Assembly: GCA_021772635.1 (NCBI GenBank)
Contig: JAJFLP010000004.1
Location: 1 to 56,585, forward strand
DNA length: 56,585 nucleotides
Direction of reading: 5' to 3'
DNA from: Verrucomicrobiota bacterium
GTDB taxonomy: Bacteria; Verrucomicrobiota; Lentisphaeria; JABSQK01; JAJFLO01
Below the pieces are notes generated by a model. The model was not told the origin of the DNA and searched no databases. It worked only from the letters and a program-made list of their open reading frames with translations. Every line of letters starts with the position of its first letter. The stretch's first letter is position 1. Below are positions 47,690 to 56,327 of this stretch, piece after piece. Made by a program: the position numbers and the translations under genes.

Positions 47690-47780
47690 GTTCCACGGTA
47701 GCGACGACGGATAGCGCTTCGTTTTCTCCTGTGGAGACCAGAATTACTACAAAATTCAACTCTGAAATTGGCGAAGCGAA

Positions 47781-47867
47781 TGTGGGAGGCGCTGTCCCCA
47801 GCGGCGACAGATGTATTCTGGAACGATTCCGAAAAAATGATAGCCGCTAGGGACGGCGCCTCCCACA
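47781..47867. repeat. GC-rich imperfect palindrome (REP-like)
   Basis: 87 bp bounded by TGTGGGAGGCGCTGTCCCC and GGGACGGCGCCTCCCACA, with further pairing of AGCGGC to GCCGCT. It is the only copy in the window and is different in composition from families A to F. It could form a strong hairpin after cysN. Confidence 0.75.
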
Positions 47868-48057
47868 CTCAGAAACAGCTTTATTTCTGCTTAATTTTCG
47901 TTGGAGTAGTGACGGACCACTGAGTCGGGCAGGCAATACCGTTAAGAAACTTTTACTATGGTATGCCCGCAAGCAGTGAGCCGGAACATCCTTGTTATCG
48001 CTGCTTTATCGGTCATTATTTTGGTCGAATTCCGACGGAATAAAATTGAATATCCAA

Positions 48058-48155
48058 GATCTATACCTAACGTCTTCAGGTTCTTTAATTATCGTTCAGC
48101 ATCCCTTTGGGTGGTTAATCTAAAGACATCCAAAAAGTCAACTGCTTGCAGTTTA
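48058..48155. repeat. Degenerate family C fragment, copy 12
   Basis: TATACCTAACGTCTTCAGG at one end and AACTGCTTGCAGTTTAA at the other, with little recognisable between. With the REP-like palindrome, it explains part of the 493-bp cysN-metX gap. Confidence 0.4.
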
Positions 48156-48182
48156 AATTCGAAAATTCATTAAGTTTAATCC

Positions 48183-49940
48183 ATGACCAACTCTCTCACC
48201 GAGTTAAAACACCAGACCTTGACGGTGCCGTCGGATGGCCTTCGTCTAAGTTCCGGCGAGTTCCTGACCGAAGTAGTGGTTGCCTACGAGACTTACGGGA
48301 CACTCGCTGAGGACAAGAAGAATGTAATCTATATCTGCCATGCGTTGACTGGAGATTCTCACGCCGCGTTTCGTTATAGCCCGGATGATCCAGAACCAGG
48401 TTGGTGGGACCCTATTATAGGGCCGGGTAAGGCGATCGATACGGATAAGTTTTTCGTTGTTTGCTCGAATATACTCGGGGGCTGTAAAGGAACCACCGGC
48501 CCGAATTCGATCGATCCAGCAAGCGGGAAGCCTTACGGCGCGAAATTTCCATTAGTGACAATCAAGGATGTTGTCTGCGTTCAAAAGATGCTGCTCGATC
48601 AGCTTGGGATTCCCGAGTTGTACTGTGTCATTGGCGGTTCGATGGGAGGCATGCAAAGCCTGGAATGGAGCATCAGTTATCCGGATTACGTACGTAAGTG
48701 TATCTGTATTGCCTCGGCGGTTAGTTTGTCCCCTCAAGCACTTGCCTTCGATATTATAGGTCGGCAGGAAATTGAGTTTGACCCGCACTGGAACGATGGC
48801 GACTATTATGACAACGCCGACAAGCCCGCGAAGGGCTTGTCGAGAGCCAGGCAGATCGGGCATGTCACCTATTTGTCGTCCGCGGCGATGGAGAACAAGT
48901 TTGGGCGTGAACAAAAGGAAGGTAACGATTCTATTCGTTCCGGGAAGTTCTCCACAAGTTTTCAGGTCGAATCCTACCTCAACTATCAGGGGAACAAGTT
49001 CGTCAAGAGATTCGATGCCAATGCATATCTGTATATCAGTCGAATGATGGATATGTTCGACCTCGCGAAAGAACATGGATCGGTAAAAGATGCATTTCGA
49101 GATACTCAGTGCGAGTTTCTCATCGTCTCGATTAGCACCGACTGGTTATTTCCGCCGAGTCAGCAGCTGGAGATCGTCTCTTCGTTATTATCGAATCGAA
49201 AACCGGTAAGTTACTTCAACCTCGACTCGCAGTACGGACACGATGCGTTCTTGATTGAATACGATGATTTGGGACCGGGTATTCAGGCATTTCTGAATGG
49301 CAAGGTAGACCAGGGCGCGCAAGATTCCGGTGACCGGATGGATCTTGATCATATATGCGCGATGATTAAAGACGGCAGTCATATTCTTGACGTTGGAAGC
49401 GGTGGTGGCGAGCTCATGTACGCGCTAAAAGAGATGAAAAATATAAGCGGAATTTGCCTCGACGTCGAATTTGAAAAGATCGTCGAATGTATGGGTAAAG
49501 GCTTGTCTTCTATTCAGTTGGATGCAGATACGGGTTTGGGGATAATCGAAGACAACTCTTTTGATTGCGTCCTTCTAAACCAAACGATTCAACAGCTCAA
49601 GAGCGCGTTGCAAACTATTAAGCAAATCATTCGGATCGCCGGCTACGGCGTCGTTGGTTTTCCAAATTTCGCGTATTACAAATACCGACTGTCATTATTC
49701 CTGAGAGGAAAACTTCCGGTGTCCGGAGGCCTTCCGTTTGAATGGTATAACACGCCGAACACACATTTGGTTACTGTAACTGATTTCAAAGAGCTTTGCC
49801 GTCGACACGATATTCGGATTGAAGAAATTGAGTGCCTGGCTGACGATGTTCTGGGTAAGTTATTGATTTCAATGGGATTTGAGAATCTCGGGAGTGACCG
49901 CGGTCTGGTAGCGATCAGCCGCCAGCGTATAAAAGCTTAA
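48183..49940 (+). CDS. metXW: Homoserine O-acetyltransferase fused to MetW
   Basis: 585 residues. Residues 1-375 are MetX, an alpha/beta hydrolase: HALTGDSHA, the nucleophile S153 in GGSMGGMQSLEW, D320 in SISTDWLFPP and H353 in YGHDAFLIE form the catalytic triad. Residues 386-585 are MetW, a small methyltransferase-like protein: ILDVGSGGGEL (401-411) and the hallmark FPNFAYYKYRLSLFLRGKLP and FEWYNTPNTHL. In other bacteria metX and metW are adjacent genes and the two proteins work together; here they are one chain. The product is O-acetylhomoserine (O-succinyl is possible), feeding the PLP enzymes upstream. Confidence 0.95.
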   Translation: MTNSLTELKHQTLTVPSDGLRLSSGEFLTEVVVAYETYGTLAEDKKNVIYICHALTGDSHAAFRYSPDDPEPGWWDPIIGPGKAIDTDKFFVVCSNILGGCKGTTGPNSIDPASGKPYGAKFPLVTIKDVVCVQKMLLDQLGIPELYCVIGGSMGGMQSLEWSISYPDYVRKCICIASAVSLSPQALAFDIIGRQEIEFDPHWNDGDYYDNADKPAKGLSRARQIGHVTYLSSAAMENKFGREQKEGNDSIRSGKFSTSFQVESYLNYQGNKFVKRFDANAYLYISRMMDMFDLAKEHGSVKDAFRDTQCEFLIVSISTDWLFPPSQQLEIVSSLLSNRKPVSYFNLDSQYGHDAFLIEYDDLGPGIQAFLNGKVDQGAQDSGDRMDLDHICAMIKDGSHILDVGSGGGELMYALKEMKNISGICLDVEFEKIVECMGKGLSSIQLDADTGLGIIEDNSFDCVLLNQTIQQLKSALQTIKQIIRIAGYGVVGFPNFAYYKYRLSLFLRGKLPVSGGLPFEWYNTPNTHLVTVTDFKELCRRHDIRIEEIECLADDVLGKLLISMGFENLGSDRGLVAISRQRIKA

Positions 49941-49941
49941 T

Positions 49942-50772
49942 TTATTCGAGGGTAACCGACCCGATTGAAACACCTTGCCTTCGACTGCGTTTAATAGCTG
50001 CTAATCCCAGTGTCATCATCGCGAATAACGCATACGTGGACGGTTCGGGGACGGCGGCCGTAAAACTGATGATCAACTCGGGATGAAGCGACGCGTTGCC
50101 CGTATCCGCTGAATAATACGCGACTCGGTTTCTGACCGCTTCGGTTTCCGCTCGCAGATATAGTCCTGAATTATTCCCGAGAATCCAGTCATCGATAAAC
50201 GACACGTCAGAGAATTGGAAATCGACGATAGTAGTCGACGTAGTATGCGTTGCGCTAGCGATAACCGGCGTTAGGTAATCAATTCCGGCGGTTGATGCCC
50301 CTACGGAACCGGCCCAGGATTCGCTGCCTTGAATTCGTTTACTCCAAGTACTTGCCCCGGTACCAGGTCCGTTACTTTGCGTTCCCTCAACCCAGCCTGC
50401 GTTGGCAGTCGACACCTCATGTATCTCTACCACCCCGCTGCCGTCCGCAAAATTTTGATAAAGCCGCAGTGTTACGCTGTCAATGAATTGGTATTTGTCT
50501 GCGAATGACGTGATATCAAACCGTACAAAACTGTGTCCAACTCCAGACAGTGAAGTGATGGTCCTGCCTACCGAAAAATCGCCTCTGCCACCAAAATTTG
50601 AGGTTGTATGATAAATATTGCTCTCGTGAAATATTCCGACGTCTTCGGTTCCAGCGTACGTAGTCTCAAGAAATGGATCGAGAGCCCCATCTTTGTAGGT
50701 GATCATGTCCGCATATGCAACACGACCCACGAGCATCGCGACGAAAAGCATCGAAATTGGCTGAAAGTTCAT
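49942..50772 (-). CDS. PEP-CTERM exported protein with DNRLRE-like domain
   Basis: 276 residues from ATG 50772 (GAGAGA upstream); the frame opens at a TTG at 50799. A signal peptide (about 1-22, ISMLFVAMLVGRVAYA) is followed by a beta-rich domain with FVRFDITSFAD, SVTLRLYQ and AGWVEG, as in DNRLRE-type domains, and a C-terminal VPEPSTYALFAMMTLGLAA membrane anchor with a KRSRR tail. PEP-CTERM proteins are processed by an exosortase and exported to the surface, often with exopolysaccharide. The gene converges on metXW with a one-base gap between stops. No exosortase is in the window. Confidence 0.9.
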   Translation of the reverse strand: MNFQPISMLFVAMLVGRVAYADMITYKDGALDPFLETTYAGTEDVGIFHESNIYHTTSNFGGRGDFSVGRTITSLSGVGHSFVRFDITSFADKYQFIDSVTLRLYQNFADGSGVVEIHEVSTANAGWVEGTQSNGPGTGASTWSKRIQGSESWAGSVGASTAGIDYLTPVIASATHTTSTTIVDFQFSDVSFIDDWILGNNSGLYLRAETEAVRNRVAYYSADTGNASLHPELIISFTAAVPEPSTYALFAMMTLGLAAIKRSRRQGVSIGSVTLE

Positions 50773-50935
50773 TGATTTTCTCTCATTTTCCATAACCAAG
50801 GGAAGACTTATAGAGTGTCATACAAGGGGTTTGCTTGTTCTCCTTTCCAAGCATAATTTCCGTACTGGGATCGCCAGTTGTAAAGCAATCGTGCGTAACC
50901 GAGTTTTACGTTGTAAAGATATTCGCGAAGTTTCA

Positions 50936-53900
50936 TCAACCCTTCGCAGGCTTAACGACAAACAGTAAATCCCCGGTATTGACTGCCTGACCGGATGTTG
51001 TGTTAACTCGCACCACCTCATAGTTCGTATCCGGTGGGTAGACGATTGCTCCATCGCTATTATAAATCTGCAATGAAATTGCACGAAAGACTTTCATCGC
51101 CTCGATCAGACATAAGGTTTGTTCATTGGATACCGAATCGCCGACGTTGACGAACGGCGGATCGGTAGGGGAGGGCGCGATATAGAAGATGCCGGAGGAC
51201 GGCGCCAGGACCCGGATCTCGTCGCTGTCTTCAATGCGCAGGGCGTCGAGGCCAAACGCTTTCTTGACGTCTCCAGCCGCCTCCTCGGTTTCTTTTATTA
51301 ATTTTTTCTTATCAACGCGCGCCAGAAACTTTGGTAGATAAGTCGTATCATAATCTCCCGCTCGGAAAATTTTGTCCTTTAGAATCTGCTTTAACAGCGG
51401 AATATTCGTACATATCCCTTTGATAGAAACGCGGTTGAGATACTTGCCGAGATAATCGATCGTGGCATCGCGATCTTTGCCTTTACAGATTAACTGAATA
51501 ATCATGCTATCGTAATACGACGGTACAACCTTGCCTTTACCGATGCATGATATGATCTGGATATTCTTGTCTTCCGGGAAGTCGTACTCGGTAACTTCGC
51601 CTGGATCCGGCAGGAAAATTATCTCACCCGACTCGTCCGCCGCCGTTCGTTCAGCGGTGATTCTGACCTCGATCGCGTAGCCTTTCGCTTTGACGACCAT
51701 ATCCTCGATACTCTTGCCGGCGGCGACGTCAAACTGCGCGCCGACAATATCGATTCCAGTAACGGTCTCTGTGACGGGGTGCTCGACTTGCAGTCGAGTG
51801 TTCATTTCCATGAAGTACACGGATTTTTCATCCAAATTATAGATGAACTCAACGGTACCGGCGCCGATGTAACCGATCTTGTCGGCGATAGATCCAGAGT
51901 AATCGAACGCTGCTTTCTGCAGCTTCGCCGTTAACATTGTCGAGCCTGACTCTTCAATGATCTTTTGATTATTTCTCTGCACGCTACAGTCCCGCAAGCC
52001 GAGAACCTTGGTATTGCCCAGGCGATCTCTGAGGATTTGAACTTCTATATGCCTCAGCGACGTGACGCACTTTTCTATATACAGATCGCTATTACCGAAG
52101 GCGCTTTTCGCCTCCGCCATCATTTGCGTGAAGATTTCATGGAAGTTATCGGAGGAGTCGACCATCTTAATACCTTTCCCGCCGCCGCCGTGAACTGCTT
52201 TTATGACGATTGGGTAGCCGATTTCTTCGGATAAACTGCGCGCCGCGTCTGAGCTGGTAATGATCCCATGGCTGCCGGGAACAACGGGGACGTCGATTGA
52301 GAGCGCGGTATTAATCGCGTTCGATTTATTGCCCATACGTTCCATGCTGTGTACCGGCGGCCCGATAAAATTAAGGCGATGTCGGCCGCAGAGGTCTGCG
52401 AATTGCGGGTTCTCCGAGAGAAATCCGATACCCGGATGCAGCGAGTCAACCTTTTCTCGTTCCGCGATACGGACCACACTTTTCGCATTTAAGTAACTCT
52501 CATCCGATGTATTTCCTCCTAAACACACCAACCGATCGTTTTCTCCCAGCATGTCGGCAGCGACGGAATCCATGTCCGCGTCCGATTGAACGAGCACGAT
52601 TTCAATGCCTTTACTTTGAGCGCCGCGAATTAGCTTGACCGCCGTACAGCCGCGCGCATGAAGCAAGACCCGGTTTACCGCCTTCATCAAGCTCAAATGG
52701 CTGACGGTCTTGGTTTGTTCGATTGCGTCCTCGTCTTCTGTTGTGAGTTCTCCCTGGAGGACTCGCGCGATAACGTCTTCGACCGTTTCAGTCGCGACGG
52801 GAATATTGGGATCGAACTCTTTCAGTTCGTCGTCCAAATCCTCGAAGAAGGGATGCTTAACCAGCCCTTGCATCGCACCTTCTTCTGTCGAGAGGTAATT
52901 CGAGAGTGTGGCAGTGGCGGGAAGATAAGCAGGAACAACGATCTGACCTGCAAATGGCATGTTCGTTCCGGAGAAGTAGTATGTCTGCACGAGGGGATGC
53001 GTAACAAAACTTGCCTGCGCTCCGCCGGTGCAATCGCCGAAGCCAAAGCATACGACCGGTAAATCGTTATCCCGAACAAATCGCGAAATACGATCGTTCA
53101 CTATTGCCATCGAGAACAACGCCCCGGCGCCTTCCTTCGTCTGCATACCACCGGAGGAGACGAAGCAAATAATAGGGAATCCCTTCGCGGCACACTTCAC
53201 CATGAGCTTGCAGAATTTCTCGGCACTTGCCATATCAAACGCGCCAGCTTGGAAATCCAGGTTCGACACCATAACGCCGACCTTTCTCCGCGTGCCCTTG
53301 ATCTTGAGCACACCTGTCCCGGTAATGATCCCACAAGGAACCACGCCTTTGGACAAAGCCTGCTCGATTGAGATTCGGAAACCCGGGAAATTTACCGGAT
53401 CGGAGGTCATGAAATTGCTGTGTAACTCCTGGAAGTCCGTAAAGAACCGGTCGATAATCGCCTTAGTATTTGCCTTCTTCGTTCTTTTATAGCGCGTTAA
53501 GAGATCCTGGATCAATAGATCCTGGTAGGCGATTGTCAGGCGATTCCAGAAATCCTTGAGTCCAATGTTTCGCGGGTTGATATGACCTTCATATTGCTTC
53601 GGTGACTGCTCAGACCTGAACAGCTCCGGGAGCAGGTGCTCGAAGTAGAACGTGATCACTGCGAACAGCGTTTCGGAAATCCGTGGGAACGCGATCTTTT
53701 TCCACTCCTCAATAGACTTCAGCAATTCCCCGCACCTCGGATTCACGATGAAGGCATTCAGCCACTCCGAAAACTCCGCCGTTATTGTTTCAGCGGTGTT
53801 CTCCTTCGGCAGGCTCTTACTTGGAGAATTCTTTATTACCTCAGCGACGGACTTTGCGATCGACTCGTCGAGGAGCGATTTTACCTTGTTCTTTGAGATA

Positions 53901-55498
53901 ACGTTGAATTCGTGCGCTTCCTTCGCGATCGAAATGAGGTTGCTGATAATATTATTGTAGACGAGATCAAAAATGATAAAATTCCGGCACTCCTCGACCA
54001 TAGAATTCTTGATGTCGTCGTTTCCGATAATATCGAGTACCGTGAGCTTCCCCTTAGAGCGCGACGATTTCTGTCCCTTCTTACTGAGGTGCCCAGTCAG
54101 AGAAATGAAATTATACTGGGCCCCGGCTTTCCATAAGTTATAAAGATGGAACGCGAAGCTCAGGTTCAATTCCTCGATCGATTTTTCAAAGTTTTGCTTC
54201 GGATCGCCGAGAATAAACTTCTTAATCTTACCTCGTTGTTTGTGTAACCGGTTCTTGAAGTATTGATAATTTTTCCACGACTTCGAGAGCGCGTTGTCGT
54301 ACCGAACTTCGAGCGGACTTTCCAGCCACTGGTTGAACGCGTCACGGTGTTCCTTTTCGATACGCGCACTTAGGTCTCCCGTCGGGATCTCCTGCTCACT
54401 CAGACGCCCGTACCGTTCGAGAGTCATTGAGCGAAGGCGATTACGTAAACTCAGGTACCGCATGTACCGGTAGGTCGCCCCGAAAATATTAAGTTGCCCG
54501 GTCGGATTCTTCGGGAGTGCGAGTAGCGATTGCTGTTGAAAGGACTCGAGCGATTCCGAGGGCTCGATATAACGGCTGATACTCCGCCTATAGTGATCGA
54601 ATACGTACGGATTCTGCTTAATGAAGTCGAGGACTCCGTTTTCGATCGATATAATCCCGGACGTGATCGCGTTCGTTAGGTTCTGGAGTTTCTCGCCGCT
54701 TTCGCCGGGGACGAAATCGATAATACCGTCGATATACCCTTGCTGGCACAGTTCGAACGGCGATACCCCGACGTATTTCGCGCATTCCTGCCACGACAGA
54801 TTGTACTTGCGGGCGATACTGGCAAGGCCGCGTGGTTGGATTGTATTGAACACTCCGTCTCGGACAGACAACAGCATATTCGTCGTTGCCAAAGGAATAG
54901 CGCCACCCGAGTACCCGTTGCCGAGAACGATCGCGATTGTAGGTAAATCGACCAGCGACATTTCTGTGATCAACCGTGAGATCGCGTGCGCCTGATTATT
55001 CTGATTCGCGATCTCTCCAGCGTCCGCGCCGGGGGTATCGATAATCGTGACGATCGGTATTGAATAATCGGCGAACTCGCGAATGATATCAACTGCCTGA
55101 AGGTGGTGCTCCGGCATCCAGACGCCGTTATTCGCGGCTCTATTCTGCGCCAGAAATCCGACTCGTCTTTGCGACTTCCCGAAGTCCAAATACATTTCGA
55201 GGGCATACAGTGGGCCGTTCTCTATTTTTCGCAGAACTTTTCCTTCGATCTTACTTAGCACTGCCTTCGAACCAATCCGTGATTGATCTTCCGATGGTAA
55301 TACCGTTGCTGCGATATACTTATCGACCTTCATTTTTCGCAGTTTTTTCAACGCCGTCTTAATCTGGCGTTCGCTGAGCAGACCCTTTAGATATTGGTGC
55401 CCGGAAAGTCCGCCAGCCTCGGGGAAAAGGGAGAAGTCGCTGGCAAGATCTTCAGCTTTAAGAAACAGTTGGTCCGGTCCGGATGTCTTTGGCGTCAT
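50936..55498 (-). CDS. Single-chain acyl/acetyl-CoA carboxylase (CT alpha-like, CT beta-like, BC, BCCP)
   Basis: 1520 residues. Order: AccA-like carboxyltransferase (about 70-300: DTPGADAGEIANQ, GNGYSGGA), a long poorly conserved helical linker (300-700), AccD-like carboxyltransferase (705-890: SSGGMQTKEG, GDCTGGAQASF) without the usual zinc-ribbon cysteines, biotin carboxylase (about 935-1400: HGGGGKGIKM at 1103, RDCSVQRNNQKIIEES, EMNTRLQVEHPVTE at 1231), then a biotinyl domain (1425-1520) with the biotin lysine K1469 in EAMKV. All four parts of a carboxylase are thus in one polypeptide, with carboxyltransferase first, opposite to the eukaryotic ACC order. Malonyl-CoA for fatty acid synthesis is the likely product; the acyl substrate is not proven. 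AAGGAAAC precedes the ATG. Confidence 0.93.
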   Translation of the reverse strand: MTPKTSGPDQLFLKAEDLASDFSLFPEAGGLSGHQYLKGLLSERQIKTALKKLRKMKVDKYIAATVLPSEDQSRIGSKAVLSKIEGKVLRKIENGPLYALEMYLDFGKSQRRVGFLAQNRAANNGVWMPEHHLQAVDIIREFADYSIPIVTIIDTPGADAGEIANQNNQAHAISRLITEMSLVDLPTIAIVLGNGYSGGAIPLATTNMLLSVRDGVFNTIQPRGLASIARKYNLSWQECAKYVGVSPFELCQQGYIDGIIDFVPGESGEKLQNLTNAITSGIISIENGVLDFIKQNPYVFDHYRRSISRYIEPSESLESFQQQSLLALPKNPTGQLNIFGATYRYMRYLSLRNRLRSMTLERYGRLSEQEIPTGDLSARIEKEHRDAFNQWLESPLEVRYDNALSKSWKNYQYFKNRLHKQRGKIKKFILGDPKQNFEKSIEELNLSFAFHLYNLWKAGAQYNFISLTGHLSKKGQKSSRSKGKLTVLDIIGNDDIKNSMVEECRNFIIFDLVYNNIISNLISIAKEAHEFNVISKNKVKSLLDESIAKSVAEVIKNSPSKSLPKENTAETITAEFSEWLNAFIVNPRCGELLKSIEEWKKIAFPRISETLFAVITFYFEHLLPELFRSEQSPKQYEGHINPRNIGLKDFWNRLTIAYQDLLIQDLLTRYKRTKKANTKAIIDRFFTDFQELHSNFMTSDPVNFPGFRISIEQALSKGVVPCGIITGTGVLKIKGTRRKVGVMVSNLDFQAGAFDMASAEKFCKLMVKCAAKGFPIICFVSSGGMQTKEGAGALFSMAIVNDRISRFVRDNDLPVVCFGFGDCTGGAQASFVTHPLVQTYYFSGTNMPFAGQIVVPAYLPATATLSNYLSTEEGAMQGLVKHPFFEDLDDELKEFDPNIPVATETVEDVIARVLQGELTTEDEDAIEQTKTVSHLSLMKAVNRVLLHARGCTAVKLIRGAQSKGIEIVLVQSDADMDSVAADMLGENDRLVCLGGNTSDESYLNAKSVVRIAEREKVDSLHPGIGFLSENPQFADLCGRHRLNFIGPPVHSMERMGNKSNAINTALSIDVPVVPGSHGIITSSDAARSLSEEIGYPIVIKAVHGGGGKGIKMVDSSDNFHEIFTQMMAEAKSAFGNSDLYIEKCVTSLRHIEVQILRDRLGNTKVLGLRDCSVQRNNQKIIEESGSTMLTAKLQKAAFDYSGSIADKIGYIGAGTVEFIYNLDEKSVYFMEMNTRLQVEHPVTETVTGIDIVGAQFDVAAGKSIEDMVVKAKGYAIEVRITAERTAADESGEIIFLPDPGEVTEYDFPEDKNIQIISCIGKGKVVPSYYDSMIIQLICKGKDRDATIDYLGKYLNRVSIKGICTNIPLLKQILKDKIFRAGDYDTTYLPKFLARVDKKKLIKETEEAAGDVKKAFGLDALRIEDSDEIRVLAPSSGIFYIAPSPTDPPFVNVGDSVSNEQTLCLIEAMKVFRAISLQIYNSDGAIVYPPDTNYEVVRVNTTSGQAVNTGDLLFVVKPAKG

Positions 55499-56070
55499 CT
55501 GTAGTTTCCTTACTCAAAATTAAGGTAGTCAGTGAAAAATATCGGAGAGAAAGCTATCTAGACCCCGGGCGAAAATAGGCAAGCGCGCGGCTGCGAGACG
55601 TTTTCGAACGGGGTCTAACTAATCCCGGCGTTAAAGCCGTGCATGTCACCGAAGCACCAAAAGACACTTGCCCAAGGGGTTACACCTCTTTTTCTACTGT
55701 TCTGCGATGGGATAATCGACGCGTACTACGGGTACACGCCCGAAGATCCCAACGCAGCACAGCGAATAAATAGGAGCAATCATAATTATTAGAATTAAAA
55801 CAAGCAAGTACTAGGTTGCGTTCGAAACTTGGAGTAGAACCTAATCGAATCCAAAGGCGAATGCAATTGTAGTTGCAGGCGATACCGGATTTTTTTTCCG
55901 TGGTGAGTTGATATATTTATCATGTAGGATAACTATACAGCTTTTGCGTCATGAGTATCTATATATTTGGTGCTATCGAAAGTCTTTTTTCCCTCGCCTG
56001 ATAACTGGCGTTTCTTTACTTATCCAATCGACAATCTGAAATCAAAAATCCAAATGCTGATCGCTGAAAG
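55499..56070. other. Intergenic region with one family F copy
   Basis: Apart from the family F element at 55559-55617, nothing was recognised in this roughly 570-bp stretch. It is AT-rich after 55890, and the T-rich GATTTTTTTTCC near 55890 is not preceded by a clear stem. Confidence 0.5.
55559..55617. mobile_element. Short palindromic family F element, copy 3
   Basis: 59 bp, TAGACCCCGGGCGAAAATAG at one end and TTTTCGAACGGGGTCTA at the other. Close in size to copy 1 at 32384; the loop sequence differs (CAAGCGCGCGGCTGC). Confidence 0.7.
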
Positions 56071-56088
56071 TCCTGCCGGACGGCAGGA
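56071..56088. repeat. Perfect short palindrome before the tRNA array
   Basis: TCCTGCCG-GA-CGGCAGGA, an 8-bp stem with a 2-base loop, replaces the first 8 bases expected for the first tRNA-like unit. Confidence 0.7.
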
Positions 56089-56240
56089 TAGCTCAGTCGG
56101 TTAGAGTCCTCCTTTGGAGGATGGCCCAGGAGTTTACCTCCGTAGAATAGAAACTTATATGCTGGTTGTAGCTCAGTCGGTTAGAGTCCTCCTTTGGAGG
56201 ATGGCCCAGGAGTTTACCTCCGTAGAATAGAAACTTATAT
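56089..56240 (+). repeat. Two tandem tRNA-His-derived units (pseudo-tRNA repeats)
   Basis: An exact 80-bp period. Each unit has the tRNA 5' half TAGCTCAGTCGGTTAGAG, then TCCTCCTTTGGAGGA in place of the anticodon stem, GGCCCAGGAG as in the real tRNA, and an unrelated tail to CTTATAT. The T-arm (GGTTCGAAT) is missing, so neither can be a functional tRNA. They directly precede the intact gene. Confidence 0.85.
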
Positions 56241-56318
56241 GCTGGTTGTAGCTCAGTCGGTTAGAGCGCCTGGTTGTGGCCCAGGAGGCCGCGGGTTCGA
56301 ATCCCGTCTTCCAGCCCA
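56241..56318 (+). tRNA. tRNA-His (GTG anticodon)
   Basis: Cloverleaf: D-stem GCTC/GAGC, anticodon stem CCTGG/CCAGG with loop TTGTGGC (anticodon GTG), T-arm GCGGG-TTCGAAT-CCCGT, and encoded CCA. A G at position -1 pairs with C73 as in histidine tRNAs. The acceptor stem pairs at five of seven positions (and at G-1:C73), but has two adjacent T-T mismatches at positions 5 and 6 (GCTGGTTG versus CTTCCAGC), where GCTGGAAG would be expected. The 5' end is the same as in the upstream repeat units, so it may have been altered by recombination. Whether the tRNA is functional is open. Confidence 0.85.
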
Positions 56319-56327
56319 TTTTTCTTA

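Noticed and set aside
53000-53950. Frameshift or gene fusion artefact in the 1520-residue carboxylase linker
   Set aside because: The frame stays open with coding-like composition through the linker, and both neighbouring domains are complete, so a true fusion is favoured.
56089-56240. Functional additional tRNA genes
   Set aside because: Units have the D-arm only; no T-arm, no acceptor 3' side and no CCA.
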